NCBI RefSeq assembly: GCF_044759095.2
Contig: NZ_JBIYSM020000047.1
Span: 1-27,135 of the forward strand
Length of the DNA stretch: 27,135 nucleotides
Source: JBIYSM02 sp044759095
GTDB lineage: Bacteria > Bacillota > Bacilli > Brevibacillales > Brevibacillaceae
Direction: 5' to 3'
Position numbers and translations under genes: made by a program
Shown: piece by piece, positions 1 through 7,267 of the stretch
Layout of the letters: the number at the start of each line of letters is the position of its first letter
Numbering within the stretch: the stretch's first letter is position 1
The notes under the pieces: model-generated
What the model was told of the DNA's origin: nothing
The model's input: the letters and a program-made list of their open reading frames with translations, nothing else
The model's database searches: none

Positions 1-90
1 CACTGGGGCACTTTATTTGATATTCAAGTGACATTTTCACTGAACAGATAAGGTGACATTTTCACAGACTATTGACACTTTCAGTCATTT
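1..90. mobile_element. Probable terminal region of an IS21-type insertion sequence
   Basis: The 13-mer GTGACATTTTCAC occurs at 28-40 and 53-65, and a degenerate copy (TTGACACTTTCAG) follows at about 72-84. Tandem copies of this kind of motif, separated by spacers such as TGAACAG, are typical of the multiple-repeat ends of IS21-family elements in Bacilli; that is recollection of the family, not a search. No transposase is visible because the window starts here. The exact boundary cannot be fixed: possible CA ends occur several times before 90. The neighbouring promoter begins at 95, so the element, if real, stops just short of it. Confidence 0.42.
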
Positions 91-94
91 ATAG

Positions 95-123
95 TTGACG
101 CATATCCGATCGAATGATATATT
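95..123 (+). promoter_or_regulatory. Sigma-A promoter of the LacI-family repressor gene
   Basis: TTGACG (95-100) and TATATT (118-123) are separated by exactly 17 bp. The predicted transcription start near 130 lies about 10 bp before the first operator copy, which fits autorepression. It also lies directly beside the putative IS end. Confidence 0.7.
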
Positions 124-139
124 TCATGTAAGCGGATAA

Positions 140-155
140 ATGAATACGTATACAT
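140..155. promoter_or_regulatory. LacI-type operator, copy 1
   Basis: ATGAATACGTATACAT is a 16-bp near-palindrome (14 of 16 positions symmetric) with a central CG, as usual for LacI-family operators. It sits between the promoter and the ribosome binding site of the repressor gene. The identical 16-mer recurs at 1202-1217 and 1237-1252, ahead of the dehydrogenase operon. Confidence 0.8.
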
Positions 156-176
156 AAAAGGTGGCTTTATCATACG

Positions 177-1175
177 ATGGTAACATCAAAAGATGTTGCA
201 AAATTAGCCGGCGTTTCTCAAGCAACTGTTTCAAGGGTGTTAAACGATTATCCTGGCATTAAAAAAAGTACCAAGGAAAAAGTCCTTAACGCGATGGCCC
301 AGCTCCAGTATCGGCCAAATTTGATTGCGCGAAGTTTGGTGATGAACCAAACCCGTAACATCGCGTTGATTTCCGGTACATTGGAGAACTCGTTTTTCGC
401 GGAGACGACTGATAAAATCGTGCGTTTAGCAGCACAAAAAGGATTCAACGTGATGGTTTACTTTGAGAGCATGGGGGACAATGTAAGCCTGTTTGAATCC
501 ATAATCAGTTACAAGCCGGACGGAATCATTCTCTCCTCCATACTCTTGGACGACCCCATGTTTCAAAGCCTGGAAGATTCGGGCATCCCGTACATGATGT
601 ACAACCGGCGTCCCAGAAGCGGTGGGAACTTCGTAGTGATCGACAACCGCTTGGCAGGGGAAATGATTACCGAGCATGTCATTCAACTGGGGCATCGTCG
701 AATCGCATTTATCTCCGGTCACATTGATGTATCGACTTTCTTTGAACGTAAAAAAGGCTATGAAGATGCCATGAGAAAGCACAAACTGGCAGTTGACCCC
801 TCATTGGTGCCGATTACGAACGCGACCCCCGAGGAAGTGGAGAAGGCAACGCTGCAATTGATGCATATATCCAGTCCGCCCACTGCGATCATCTGCGGCA
901 ACGATGCAATGGCACTTCGATGCATGGACGTGCTGATGGCTTTGGGACTGCGAATTCCGGAAGATGTAAGCTTGTGCGGAATTGACGACATTGATATGGC
1001 AGCCCATCATGCAATCCGTTTGACTACGGTTGGACATTACAAATCGCAAATGGGAGTGTTGGCCATCGAAAACCTCATCGATTTAATTGAAAACGGTTCA
1101 GATTCGACAAGCCAAAAACAAATCGTATTACGGCCAGAACTGGTGGTTCGGGAAACGACAGCACACCTGCGGTAA
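177..1175 (+). CDS. LacI-family transcriptional repressor of the dehydrogenase/Liv operon
   Basis: This 332-residue protein has the usual LacI/GalR length and layout. The N-terminal helix-turn-helix covers residues 3-25 (KDVAKLAGVSQATVSRVLND), a hinge helix lies around 45-58 (RPNLIARSL), and a periplasmic-binding-protein-like effector domain follows, with the family motif ICGNDAMALRCMDVL and GIDDIDMA near the C-terminus. The ATG follows an AAAGGTGG ribosome binding site. Three identical operator-like sites, one in its own leader and two just downstream, make it the probable local regulator and an autorepressor. LacI proteins mostly sense sugars, polyols or their phosphates, so the inducer may be a hydroxylated compound taken up or made by the adjacent operon. 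The effector cannot be read from the sequence. Confidence 0.9.
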   Translation: MVTSKDVAKLAGVSQATVSRVLNDYPGIKKSTKEKVLNAMAQLQYRPNLIARSLVMNQTRNIALISGTLENSFFAETTDKIVRLAAQKGFNVMVYFESMGDNVSLFESIISYKPDGIILSSILLDDPMFQSLEDSGIPYMMYNRRPRSGGNFVVIDNRLAGEMITEHVIQLGHRRIAFISGHIDVSTFFERKKGYEDAMRKHKLAVDPSLVPITNATPEEVEKATLQLMHISSPPTAIICGNDAMALRCMDVLMALGLRIPEDVSLCGIDDIDMAAHHAIRLTTVGHYKSQMGVLAIENLIDLIENGSDSTSQKQIVLRPELVVRETTAHLR

Positions 1176-1201
1176 CGGGGTGCAGTTTCTCTTAGTCATT
1201 A

Positions 1202-1217
1202 ATGAATACGTATACAT
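1202..1217. promoter_or_regulatory. LacI-type operator, copy 2
   Basis: This is an exact copy of the 16-bp near-palindrome at 140-155. It lies 27 bp after the repressor stop codon. Its centre is 35 bp from copy 3, a little over three helical turns, and about 1.06 kb from copy 1, so DNA looping between the sites is conceivable. Confidence 0.8.
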
Positions 1218-1236
1218 TTTTTATTTTTCGCCCTTC

Positions 1237-1252
1237 ATGAATACGTATACAT
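1237..1252. promoter_or_regulatory. LacI-type operator, copy 3
   Basis: This is the third exact copy of the 16-mer, 23 bp before the aldehyde dehydrogenase start codon. No clean promoter hexamer pair is visible in 1176-1275; TATACA inside copies 2 and 3 could act as weak -10 elements, in which case repressor binding would block them directly. Confidence 0.8.
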
Positions 1253-1275
1253 TTAAAAGAAAAGGTGGAAGAAGA

Positions 1276-2691
1276 ATGGCAAGACATTTATTCATCAATG
1301 GTATCGATGTTCAAGCGAACGATTACTACGAACTTTATAACCCGTTCGATGGAAGCCTGATCGATACAGTCGCCCGGGCAAGCCGGGAGGAAATGCTGGC
1401 GGCCATTGAGGCTGCTGATCATGCATTCCAAACAATGAAAGCGATCCCAGCACATAAACGGGCGGATATCTTGTACCGGGCTGCGCAGATTTTGGAAGAA
1501 CGGGCGGAAGAAGTCGCGCGTGTCATCGCCATAGAGGCGGGAAAACCGATTAGAGCTGCGAGAACAGAGGTAAGCCGCTCTGTTCAAACCCTTCGTTTTT
1601 CAGCGGAAGGCGCGAAATCGATGTATGGAGAGTCGATCCCGATGGATGCGGCGCGCGGAGGAGAGAACAGACTGGGATTTACCGTTTTTGAACCGATCGG
1701 TGTCGTAGCTGCCATCACTCCTTTCAATTTTCCCTTGAATTTGGTTGTTCACAAGGTAGGGCCGGCAATTGCTGTCGGAAATACCGTGGTCTTAAAACCA
1801 GCGGAACAAACGCCGTTATCCTCTTATCTGCTGGCAAGCATTTTCCAGCAGGCCGGCTTGCCGGATGGAGCATTGAATGTCGTGTCTGGTGATGGACCTG
1901 TGCTGGGACCTGTTGTCACGCAGGATGATCGGATAAAAAAAGTGTCATTTACCGGCAGTCCGGAGGTAGGAAAGCTGATTCGAAGCCAATCGGGCCTCAA
2001 AAAGATTACGTTGGAACTCGGTTCGAACTCGGCACTGATCGTTGACCGGCATTGTGATCTGGCACGCTGTGTCGAACGTGCTGTCGAGGGAGCTTTTGCC
2101 TACGCCGGGCAGGTTTGTATCCATACTCAGCGGATTTATGTGCATGAGGGCATCTACGATTCATTCGTAACGGCTTTCCGTGAAAAGATGGATCAGCTGA
2201 AGATAGGGGATCCGCTTGATGAATCGACGGATATCTCGGCGGTTATCAATGAACGGTCCCGTCAGAGAATCCTGGCATGGATCGAGGAAGCCCGTCAACT
2301 TGGCGCAACCGTCTACGGCGGTCGGACCGACGGAAACGTCATTTCTCCGACGCTTGTTCTGAATGCAGACCCACAGAGCAAACTCGTCTGCCAGGAAGTA
2401 TTCGGGCCGGTTGTCGTGATCGACCGGGTTGAATCCATGGAGGAAGCCGTTCAAAAAACGAATCGATCCCGTTACGGGCTCAATGCGGGAATATTCACGC
2501 AGGATTTGACGACTGCCTTTCAAGCCGCCCGCCAATTGCATGTGGGCCAGGTCCTCATTAATGAAATCCCTACGTTCCGGCTTGACCACATGCCCTACGG
2601 CGGGGTGAAAGATTCCGGGGTGGGGCGGGAAGGTGTGAAATACGCCATGCAGGAAATGTCGGAAACCAAGCTGATCGTTGTGACATTGTAA
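1276..2691 (+). CDS. NAD(P)-dependent aldehyde dehydrogenase, lactaldehyde/semialdehyde type
   Basis: This 471-residue cytoplasmic enzyme oxidises an aldehyde to its carboxylate with NAD(P)+. The ATG at 1276 follows AAAGGTGGAAGAAGA; an in-frame extension to 1087 overlaps the repressor gene and the operators and is unlikely. The ALDH landmarks are present: TPFNFP in the Rossmann region, FTGSPEVG, the general-base Glu247 (LELGSNS) and the nucleophile Cys281 (GQVCIHTQR), followed by EVFGPV and MPYGGVKDSGVGREG. The usual ELGGK/N motif reads ELGSNS here. Overall it resembles lactaldehyde or non-phosphorylating glyceraldehyde-type dehydrogenases, and sulfo- or phosphono-acetaldehyde dehydrogenases are also in this broad group. 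The alcohol dehydrogenase gene 13 bp downstream suggests a shared aldehyde intermediate. The substrate is not determined. Confidence 0.9.
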   Translation: MARHLFINGIDVQANDYYELYNPFDGSLIDTVARASREEMLAAIEAADHAFQTMKAIPAHKRADILYRAAQILEERAEEVARVIAIEAGKPIRAARTEVSRSVQTLRFSAEGAKSMYGESIPMDAARGGENRLGFTVFEPIGVVAAITPFNFPLNLVVHKVGPAIAVGNTVVLKPAEQTPLSSYLLASIFQQAGLPDGALNVVSGDGPVLGPVVTQDDRIKKVSFTGSPEVGKLIRSQSGLKKITLELGSNSALIVDRHCDLARCVERAVEGAFAYAGQVCIHTQRIYVHEGIYDSFVTAFREKMDQLKIGDPLDESTDISAVINERSRQRILAWIEEARQLGATVYGGRTDGNVISPTLVLNADPQSKLVCQEVFGPVVVIDRVESMEEAVQKTNRSRYGLNAGIFTQDLTTAFQAARQLHVGQVLINEIPTFRLDHMPYGGVKDSGVGREGVKYAMQEMSETKLIVVTL

Positions 2692-2704
2692 AAGGGGGAT
2701 TGTC

Positions 2705-3853
2705 ATGATTACCACGCTCCAGATTCCCTCCCGCGTGATTACGGGAGTAGGCAGCGTAAGCAGGCTGCAGGAAGAGATTACAAGACTTGGCGGCACCAAC
2801 GTGTTGCTGCTTTGTGACGTGATCCTTGTGGACAACGGGATCATCAGTCAAGTCACGGAACAACTGCAACTTCCGTACACGTTGTACTCCCACATCATTC
2901 CGGAACCGCCCATCTCGTCATTTGAAGAAACGCTCGCCTTTGCGAAACAAGGCGAATACGACGTCATTTTGGCTGTCGGAGGGGGCAGCACGATTGATGT
3001 TGCCAAGCTTGTTTCCGTGATGATGACAAACGAGGGCTCCGTGCGGGATTACTTTGGCGTCAATCTCATACCGAAGGAGGGGATGCCGCTGATTGCAGTG
3101 CCTACAACAGCCGGAACAGGATCGGAAGTTACACCGATCTCGATCTTGACACTGGAAGAGGAAGCAGTAAAAAAAGGCATTGTCTCCCCCTACCTGATTC
3201 CCAAAACGGCCATCCTGGACGCTGCCTTGACAACGAGCATGCCGAAAGCGGTTACAGCGGCAACCGGGTTGGATGCATTCGTTCACGCGTTGGAAGGGTA
3301 CCTTTCGATGGGACCCAATCGTTCACAGCTCACAGATGCTTTTTGTCTGGAAGCGATGTCGGTCATCTGGAAAAACATCAGGCGAGCGTATTGCAACGGC
3401 GACGACCTGGAAGCGCGCTCCCAGATGCTGTACGCCGCCATGGTGGCCGGAGTAGGCTTTGCAAATGCCGGAGTCGGTGCGGTTCACGCGCTGGCTTATC
3501 CGCTTGGAGCACGCTTTCACGTAAGCCATGGTGTGGCCAACTCGCTGCTTCTTCCTTACGTCATGAAATGGAACAAAGTCGCTTGCCTGGAGAGATTCGT
3601 AAACGTTGCCCAAACGATTGGGCTTCCAACCACAGGAAAGACCGCGAGAGCACTAGCTGACGAGGTAATCGAAGAGATTGTGGTCCTCTCGCGCGAACTG
3701 GGTATCCCTCAGAGATTGAGAGAGGTGGGGGTGAAGGAGGAAGACCTGAAAGGGATGGCAGAGGCGGCAAGCAAGGAGCAGCGACTTTTGCAAAACAACC
3801 CTCGCAAGTTGTCACCAGATGATATTTACCAGATTTACAAGGAAGCGTGGTAA
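2705..3853 (+). CDS. Iron-type (group III) alcohol dehydrogenase
   Basis: This 382-residue protein matches the Fe-ADH family in length and motifs. The nucleotide-binding GGGS signature is in AVGGGSTIDVAK near residue 91, followed by PTTAGTGSEVT. The metal ligands can be assigned as Asp190 and His194 (GLDAFVHALEG), His261 (VHALAYPLG) and His275 (VSHG), with the standard His-x13-His spacing, so the metal site looks intact. The enzyme would interconvert an alcohol and an aldehyde with NAD(P)H in the cytoplasm. It follows the aldehyde dehydrogenase by 13 bp and precedes livH by 13 bp, so the three are surely co-transcribed. Together with the aldehyde dehydrogenase it could form an alcohol-to-aldehyde-to-acid route, like FucO with AldA. 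The actual substrate is unknown. Confidence 0.92.
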   Translation: MITTLQIPSRVITGVGSVSRLQEEITRLGGTNVLLLCDVILVDNGIISQVTEQLQLPYTLYSHIIPEPPISSFEETLAFAKQGEYDVILAVGGGSTIDVAKLVSVMMTNEGSVRDYFGVNLIPKEGMPLIAVPTTAGTGSEVTPISILTLEEEAVKKGIVSPYLIPKTAILDAALTTSMPKAVTAATGLDAFVHALEGYLSMGPNRSQLTDAFCLEAMSVIWKNIRRAYCNGDDLEARSQMLYAAMVAGVGFANAGVGAVHALAYPLGARFHVSHGVANSLLLPYVMKWNKVACLERFVNVAQTIGLPTTGKTARALADEVIEEIVVLSRELGIPQRLREVGVKEEDLKGMAEAASKEQRLLQNNPRKLSPDDIYQIYKEAW

Positions 3854-3866
3854 AAGGAGGTTCACT

Positions 3867-4742
3867 ATGCTGGTTGAGCAAATCATCAACGGGCTAACCG
3901 CAGGAATCATCTATTCACTGGTAGCCCTTGGCTTTACAATCATCTTCGCATCACTTGATCTCGTCCACTTTGCCCAAGGGGAAATCCTCATGATTGGCGG
4001 TTTCATCGGCTATCTGTTTTACTCGATAGGCGTTCCCTTTTTAGCGGCTCTGCTCCTCACCGTCGTTTTGACCGGTGGTTTAGGCGTGGTGCTGGAGCGG
4101 TTGGTTTACCGCCGGATTCTCGCGAAGAAAGACCCTGAGGTATTGGTCATCTGCACCATCGGCATGTCCACCTTGCTTACGAACCTGGCCCTGCGCATCT
4201 GGGGTTCGGAGCCGCGCTCCATCGCAAAAGAAGAGGCTTTCCCCGGAGAAACGCTGCAACTCGCAGGTGTATCCATTCAACCGATGCATCTGTGGATCGT
4301 TGGAATCTCCCTTGTCGTGATGGCGCTGTTTTGGTACCTGTTTGAGAAAACCAAGATCGGCTTGGGAATGCGTACCACTGCGTATTCGAAAGAGATCGCT
4401 GCCCTTATGGGAGTACCGGTAGGTTGGACGGTGTCTCTCACGTTTGCCATTGCATGCGGGCTGGCTGCTGCAGCCGGGTGGTTGTTATCGCCGACGATTT
4501 TTGTCCAGTATAACGTAGGCGCGGTCCTGGGACTGAAAGCGTTTTGCGCCGCTGTGATCGGCGGAATGGGATCGATTCCTGGTGCAATTGTGGGCGGGTT
4601 GTTCCTCGGAGTGGCTGAGAACATCGGTGCTGGATACGTCGACTCCGGCTATAAGGATGCGATTGCTGCCATCGTCATGATCGGCGTATTGCTGATGAAA
4701 CCGACGGGATTGTTTGGCACCGTCAAGCAAGAAAAGGTATAA
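3867..4742 (+). CDS. livH: Branched-chain amino acid-type ABC transporter permease, LivH family
   Basis: This 291-residue polytopic membrane protein is one half of the membrane channel of a Liv-type importer. It begins MLVEQIINGLTAGIIYSLVALGF, the usual LivH N-terminus, and carries the family motifs LVHFAQGE and the cytoplasmic loop TAYSKEIAALMGV, with VIGGMGSIPGAIVGG near the end. The start at 3867 is chosen because a near-perfect AAAGGAGG lies six bases before it; an extension to 3819 would overlap the dehydrogenase gene. The Liv family carries amino acids, but members also import urea, amides, aromatic acids and other small polar molecules. Placement after the two dehydrogenases suggests that it imports their substrate or a precursor. 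Confidence 0.9.
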   Translation: MLVEQIINGLTAGIIYSLVALGFTIIFASLDLVHFAQGEILMIGGFIGYLFYSIGVPFLAALLLTVVLTGGLGVVLERLVYRRILAKKDPEVLVICTIGMSTLLTNLALRIWGSEPRSIAKEEAFPGETLQLAGVSIQPMHLWIVGISLVVMALFWYLFEKTKIGLGMRTTAYSKEIAALMGVPVGWTVSLTFAIACGLAAAAGWLLSPTIFVQYNVGAVLGLKAFCAAVIGGMGSIPGAIVGGLFLGVAENIGAGYVDSGYKDAIAAIVMIGVLLMKPTGLFGTVKQEKV

Positions 4743-4754
4743 GGGGGTGCAGGA

Positions 4755-5729
4755 ATGAAGCACGCATGGAAGCGGACGCATTGGGTATACTATTCCCCTT
4801 TGTTGATTCTTCTCGCATTTTTGCCTGGAAATGAGTATTTCTACAATTTGATCGGAATGTGCGTCATTTACGCGATTGCTGTAACCGCTCTCAATATAAC
4901 GGTTGGGTACGCGGGTCAGACTTCACTGGGCCATGGGGCTTTGGTCGGGATCGGCGCCTACGCCTCCGCGCTGTTAACGGCGAACGGAATTCCTTTTTTA
5001 CTGGCGCTGGTATGTTCCGGGCTGATAGCAGGACTATTCGGGCTGATTATCGGGTTTCCTTCCCTCAAACTGAAAGGACCATACCTTGCGCTGTCTACGA
5101 TTGCGTTTGGGGTGGTGGTCGAGACGTTTTTTAACCAGTCGACTGACCTGACGCAGGGGGCGATGGGAATGACGGTAAGTTCTGCCGAGATTTTCGGGTT
5201 TTCTCTGGACAATTCCCAGCAATTTCTCTACTTTCTGTTGCCATTTGCTGCGTTCGTCCTGATCACCACTCATCATCTGCTTGATTCCCCTGTGGGAAGA
5301 ACGTGGAAGGCGGTTAGAGGGGACACGACTGCGGCGGGCATCTTGGGGATTCATACCGCACACGCCAAGCTGATCGCATTTGTGTATTCTGCCATGCTGG
5401 CGGGGTTTGCCGGTTCTTTGTGGGCGCATAAAACAGCGTTTATTTCACCGGAATCATTCTCGTTTCATCTGTCGGTGGAACTGCTTGTCATGGTCGTTCT
5501 GGGAGGCCGTGGCTTCTTGATCGGAGGAATCGTCGGGGCGGTCCTTCTCCATCTATCCATGGATCAATTCCAAAAATTTGCCTTTATGCAGGAAAATCAA
5601 ATGGTTCTCTACGGATTCCTGATCGTTGTTCTGGCTATGTTCATGCCCAAGGGAATTATCGGGGGATTGATCGCGCTGCGCCAGAGGATCAAAAACAGGG
5701 AGGGAGCGTCGCATCATGTCAGTGCTTAA
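4755..5729 (+). CDS. livM: Branched-chain amino acid-type ABC transporter permease, LivM family
   Basis: This 324-residue membrane protein is the second permease of the Liv-type importer. It has several hydrophobic segments from residue 12 onward, with the LivM landmarks ALNITVGYAGQTSLGHGAL (near residues 45-63), GPYLALSTIAFG and, toward the C-terminus, VVLGGRGFLIGGIVGA. The ATG is preceded by AAGGGGGTGCAGGA. It starts 12 bp after livH and its last 14 bases overlap the start of livG, consistent with translational coupling in one operon. Confidence 0.9.
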   Translation: MKHAWKRTHWVYYSPLLILLAFLPGNEYFYNLIGMCVIYAIAVTALNITVGYAGQTSLGHGALVGIGAYASALLTANGIPFLLALVCSGLIAGLFGLIIGFPSLKLKGPYLALSTIAFGVVVETFFNQSTDLTQGAMGMTVSSAEIFGFSLDNSQQFLYFLLPFAAFVLITTHHLLDSPVGRTWKAVRGDTTAAGILGIHTAHAKLIAFVYSAMLAGFAGSLWAHKTAFISPESFSFHLSVELLVMVVLGGRGFLIGGIVGAVLLHLSMDQFQKFAFMQENQMVLYGFLIVVLAMFMPKGIIGGLIALRQRIKNREGASHHVSA

Positions 5730-6510
5730 TGTCGAAGGGGTTACGATGCAATTCGGTGGATTGCAAGCGCTTTCGCAGGTAGACGTATCAATCGCCCGAG
5801 GAGAAATCAGAGCGATCATTGGCCCGAACGGCTCAGGTAAAACAACGTTTTTTAACGTAGTTACGGGCGTGTATCGTCCAACCTTTGGAAAGATCCTCCT
5901 GCAAGGAGAGGACGTGACCGGACTCGCCCCCCATCACATTCATGCCAAGGGAATTGCCAGAACGTTTCAAAACATCCGTCTGTTCAAAGATTTGACGGTG
6001 TTGGAAAACGTGTTAATCGCGATGAATCGACAGGCTGCCATGCCCCTTTTTCACATTCTTTTTCGCACTCCCACCTTTCGCAGGCGGGAGGGGCAAGTTC
6101 GCGAGGCAGCTCTTCATTCGCTGGAACAACTGGGAATTCTGCAGCACGCCGAAGATTTGGCCGGGTCGCTTCCATACGGCAAACAGCGGCTGCTTGAAAT
6201 AGCGAGAGCGATTGCTTCACAGCCTCAACTGCTCATTCTCGATGAACCGACAGCTGGAATGAACGACTCGGAATCTGAGGAACTGAAGCAGCGGATTTTC
6301 GCTCTGCGAGACAAAGGACTGACCATTGTCCTGGTCGAGCATGACATGCGGTTTGTCATGTCTTTGTCAGATCGCATTACCGTGCTGGATTCAGGACGCA
6401 AGATCGCGGAAGGAAAACCCGGTGAAATTCAGCGGGACCCGGCTGTGATCAAGGCGTATCTCGGAGGTGAGGCAGATGTTGAAGATTCGAAACTTAGTCG
6501 TAGCGTATGA
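5716..6510 (+). CDS. livG: Liv-type ABC transporter ATP-binding protein, LivG family
   Basis: This 264-residue cytoplasmic ATPase energises the importer. It shows Walker A GPNGSGKTT (around residues 36-44), a LivG-style signature loop in which the ABC motif reads LPYGKQRLLEIARA, Walker B LLILDEPTAGMND and the switch histidine in LVEHDMRFV. The C-terminal DPAVIKAYLGG is typical of LivG. The ATG at 5716 overlaps livM by 14 bases and is preceded by GGGAGGGAG; the end overlaps livF by 35 bases. Confidence 0.92.
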   Translation: MSVLNVEGVTMQFGGLQALSQVDVSIARGEIRAIIGPNGSGKTTFFNVVTGVYRPTFGKILLQGEDVTGLAPHHIHAKGIARTFQNIRLFKDLTVLENVLIAMNRQAAMPLFHILFRTPTFRRREGQVREAALHSLEQLGILQHAEDLAGSLPYGKQRLLEIARAIASQPQLLILDEPTAGMNDSESEELKQRIFALRDKGLTIVLVEHDMRFVMSLSDRITVLDSGRKIAEGKPGEIQRDPAVIKAYLGGEADVEDSKLSRSV

Positions 6511-7186
6511 CCAGCTGCAAGCGCTAAAGGATGTCTCCCTTGAGGTGAAAGAAGGTCAAATTGTCACACTGGTAGGGGCGAACGGGGCCGGGAAGTCAAC
6601 GCTCTTAAACGCCATTTCGAAGATTGTTCCGATTCAATCGGGTTCAATCGAGTTTTTGCAAGAGCGGATTGATTCTCTGCCGCCGCACAAAGTCGTTCAA
6701 CGGGGAATCATCCAATCTCCGGAAGGGCGAAAGGTGGTGCCTCACTTTTCGGTCCTCGATAACTTGCTGCTCGGCAGCTACAACCGACGGGATAAAGCAA
6801 AGATCCAGGATGATCTGGAAGAGGTATTCAGCTATTTTCCCCGTCTAAAGGAGAGAATCAAGCAACCGGCAGGGACCCTGTCAGGAGGGGAACAGCAAAT
6901 GGTCGCCATCGGTCGAGCATTGATGGCCAATCCTCGTCTGCTCCTCCTGGATGAGCCGTCATTGGGATTGGCTCCGCTCATCGTTGAAGAGATTTTTCAC
7001 ATCATCCGCTCCATCAACCAATTGGGCAAGACGGTCGTTCTCGTCGAGCAGAATGCCAGAGCGGCACTTCGGTTGGCCCATTACGCCTACATACTGGAGA
7101 CGGGAAAAATATCCTTCCACGGCACCGGCGAAGAAATGCTTGGCGATCCGCGAGTCCAAGCCGCCTACCTGGGGGGAGGCCACTGA
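6476..7186 (+). CDS. livF: Liv-type ABC transporter ATP-binding protein, LivF family
   Basis: This 236-residue partner ATPase has Walker A GANGAGKST, the signature LSGGEQQMVAIGRAL, Walker B LLLLDEPSLGLAP and LVEQNARAAL, and ends in VQAAYLGGGH as LivF proteins do. I chose ATG 6476 over the GTG at 6467 because GGAGGTGA at 6463-6470 is then at an ideal distance and would otherwise overlap the start. The gene overlaps livG by 35 bases. A stem-loop with a T-run follows immediately after the stop codon and may reduce read-through into the binding-protein gene. Confidence 0.92.
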   Translation: MLKIRNLVVAYDQLQALKDVSLEVKEGQIVTLVGANGAGKSTLLNAISKIVPIQSGSIEFLQERIDSLPPHKVVQRGIIQSPEGRKVVPHFSVLDNLLLGSYNRRDKAKIQDDLEEVFSYFPRLKERIKQPAGTLSGGEQQMVAIGRALMANPRLLLLDEPSLGLAPLIVEEIFHIIRSINQLGKTVVLVEQNARAALRLAHYAYILETGKISFHGTGEEMLGDPRVQAAYLGGGH

Positions 7187-7189
7187 TGG

Positions 7190-7222
7190 AAAAACGCGCG
7201 GGGCCATGCTTTCGCGCTTTTT
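7190..7222 (+). terminator. Intrinsic terminator-like hairpin between livF and the binding-protein gene
   Basis: AAAAA, a bulged C and GCGCG pair with CGCGC and TTTTT around a 12-base loop, starting four bases after the livF stop codon. It has the form of a weak terminator or an mRNA-stabilising or processing hairpin inside an otherwise continuous operon. No convincing separate promoter for the next gene is visible in the 81-bp gap. Confidence 0.5.
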
Positions 7223-7267
7223 CAAAAGGTATCTTTCATCCATTTCGTAAAACGAGGAGGCAAGGAA

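Noticed and set aside
1087..1275. N-terminal extension of the aldehyde dehydrogenase
   Set aside because: It overlaps the repressor gene and both operators, reads residues unlike ALDHs, and a strong ribosome binding site precedes ATG 1276.
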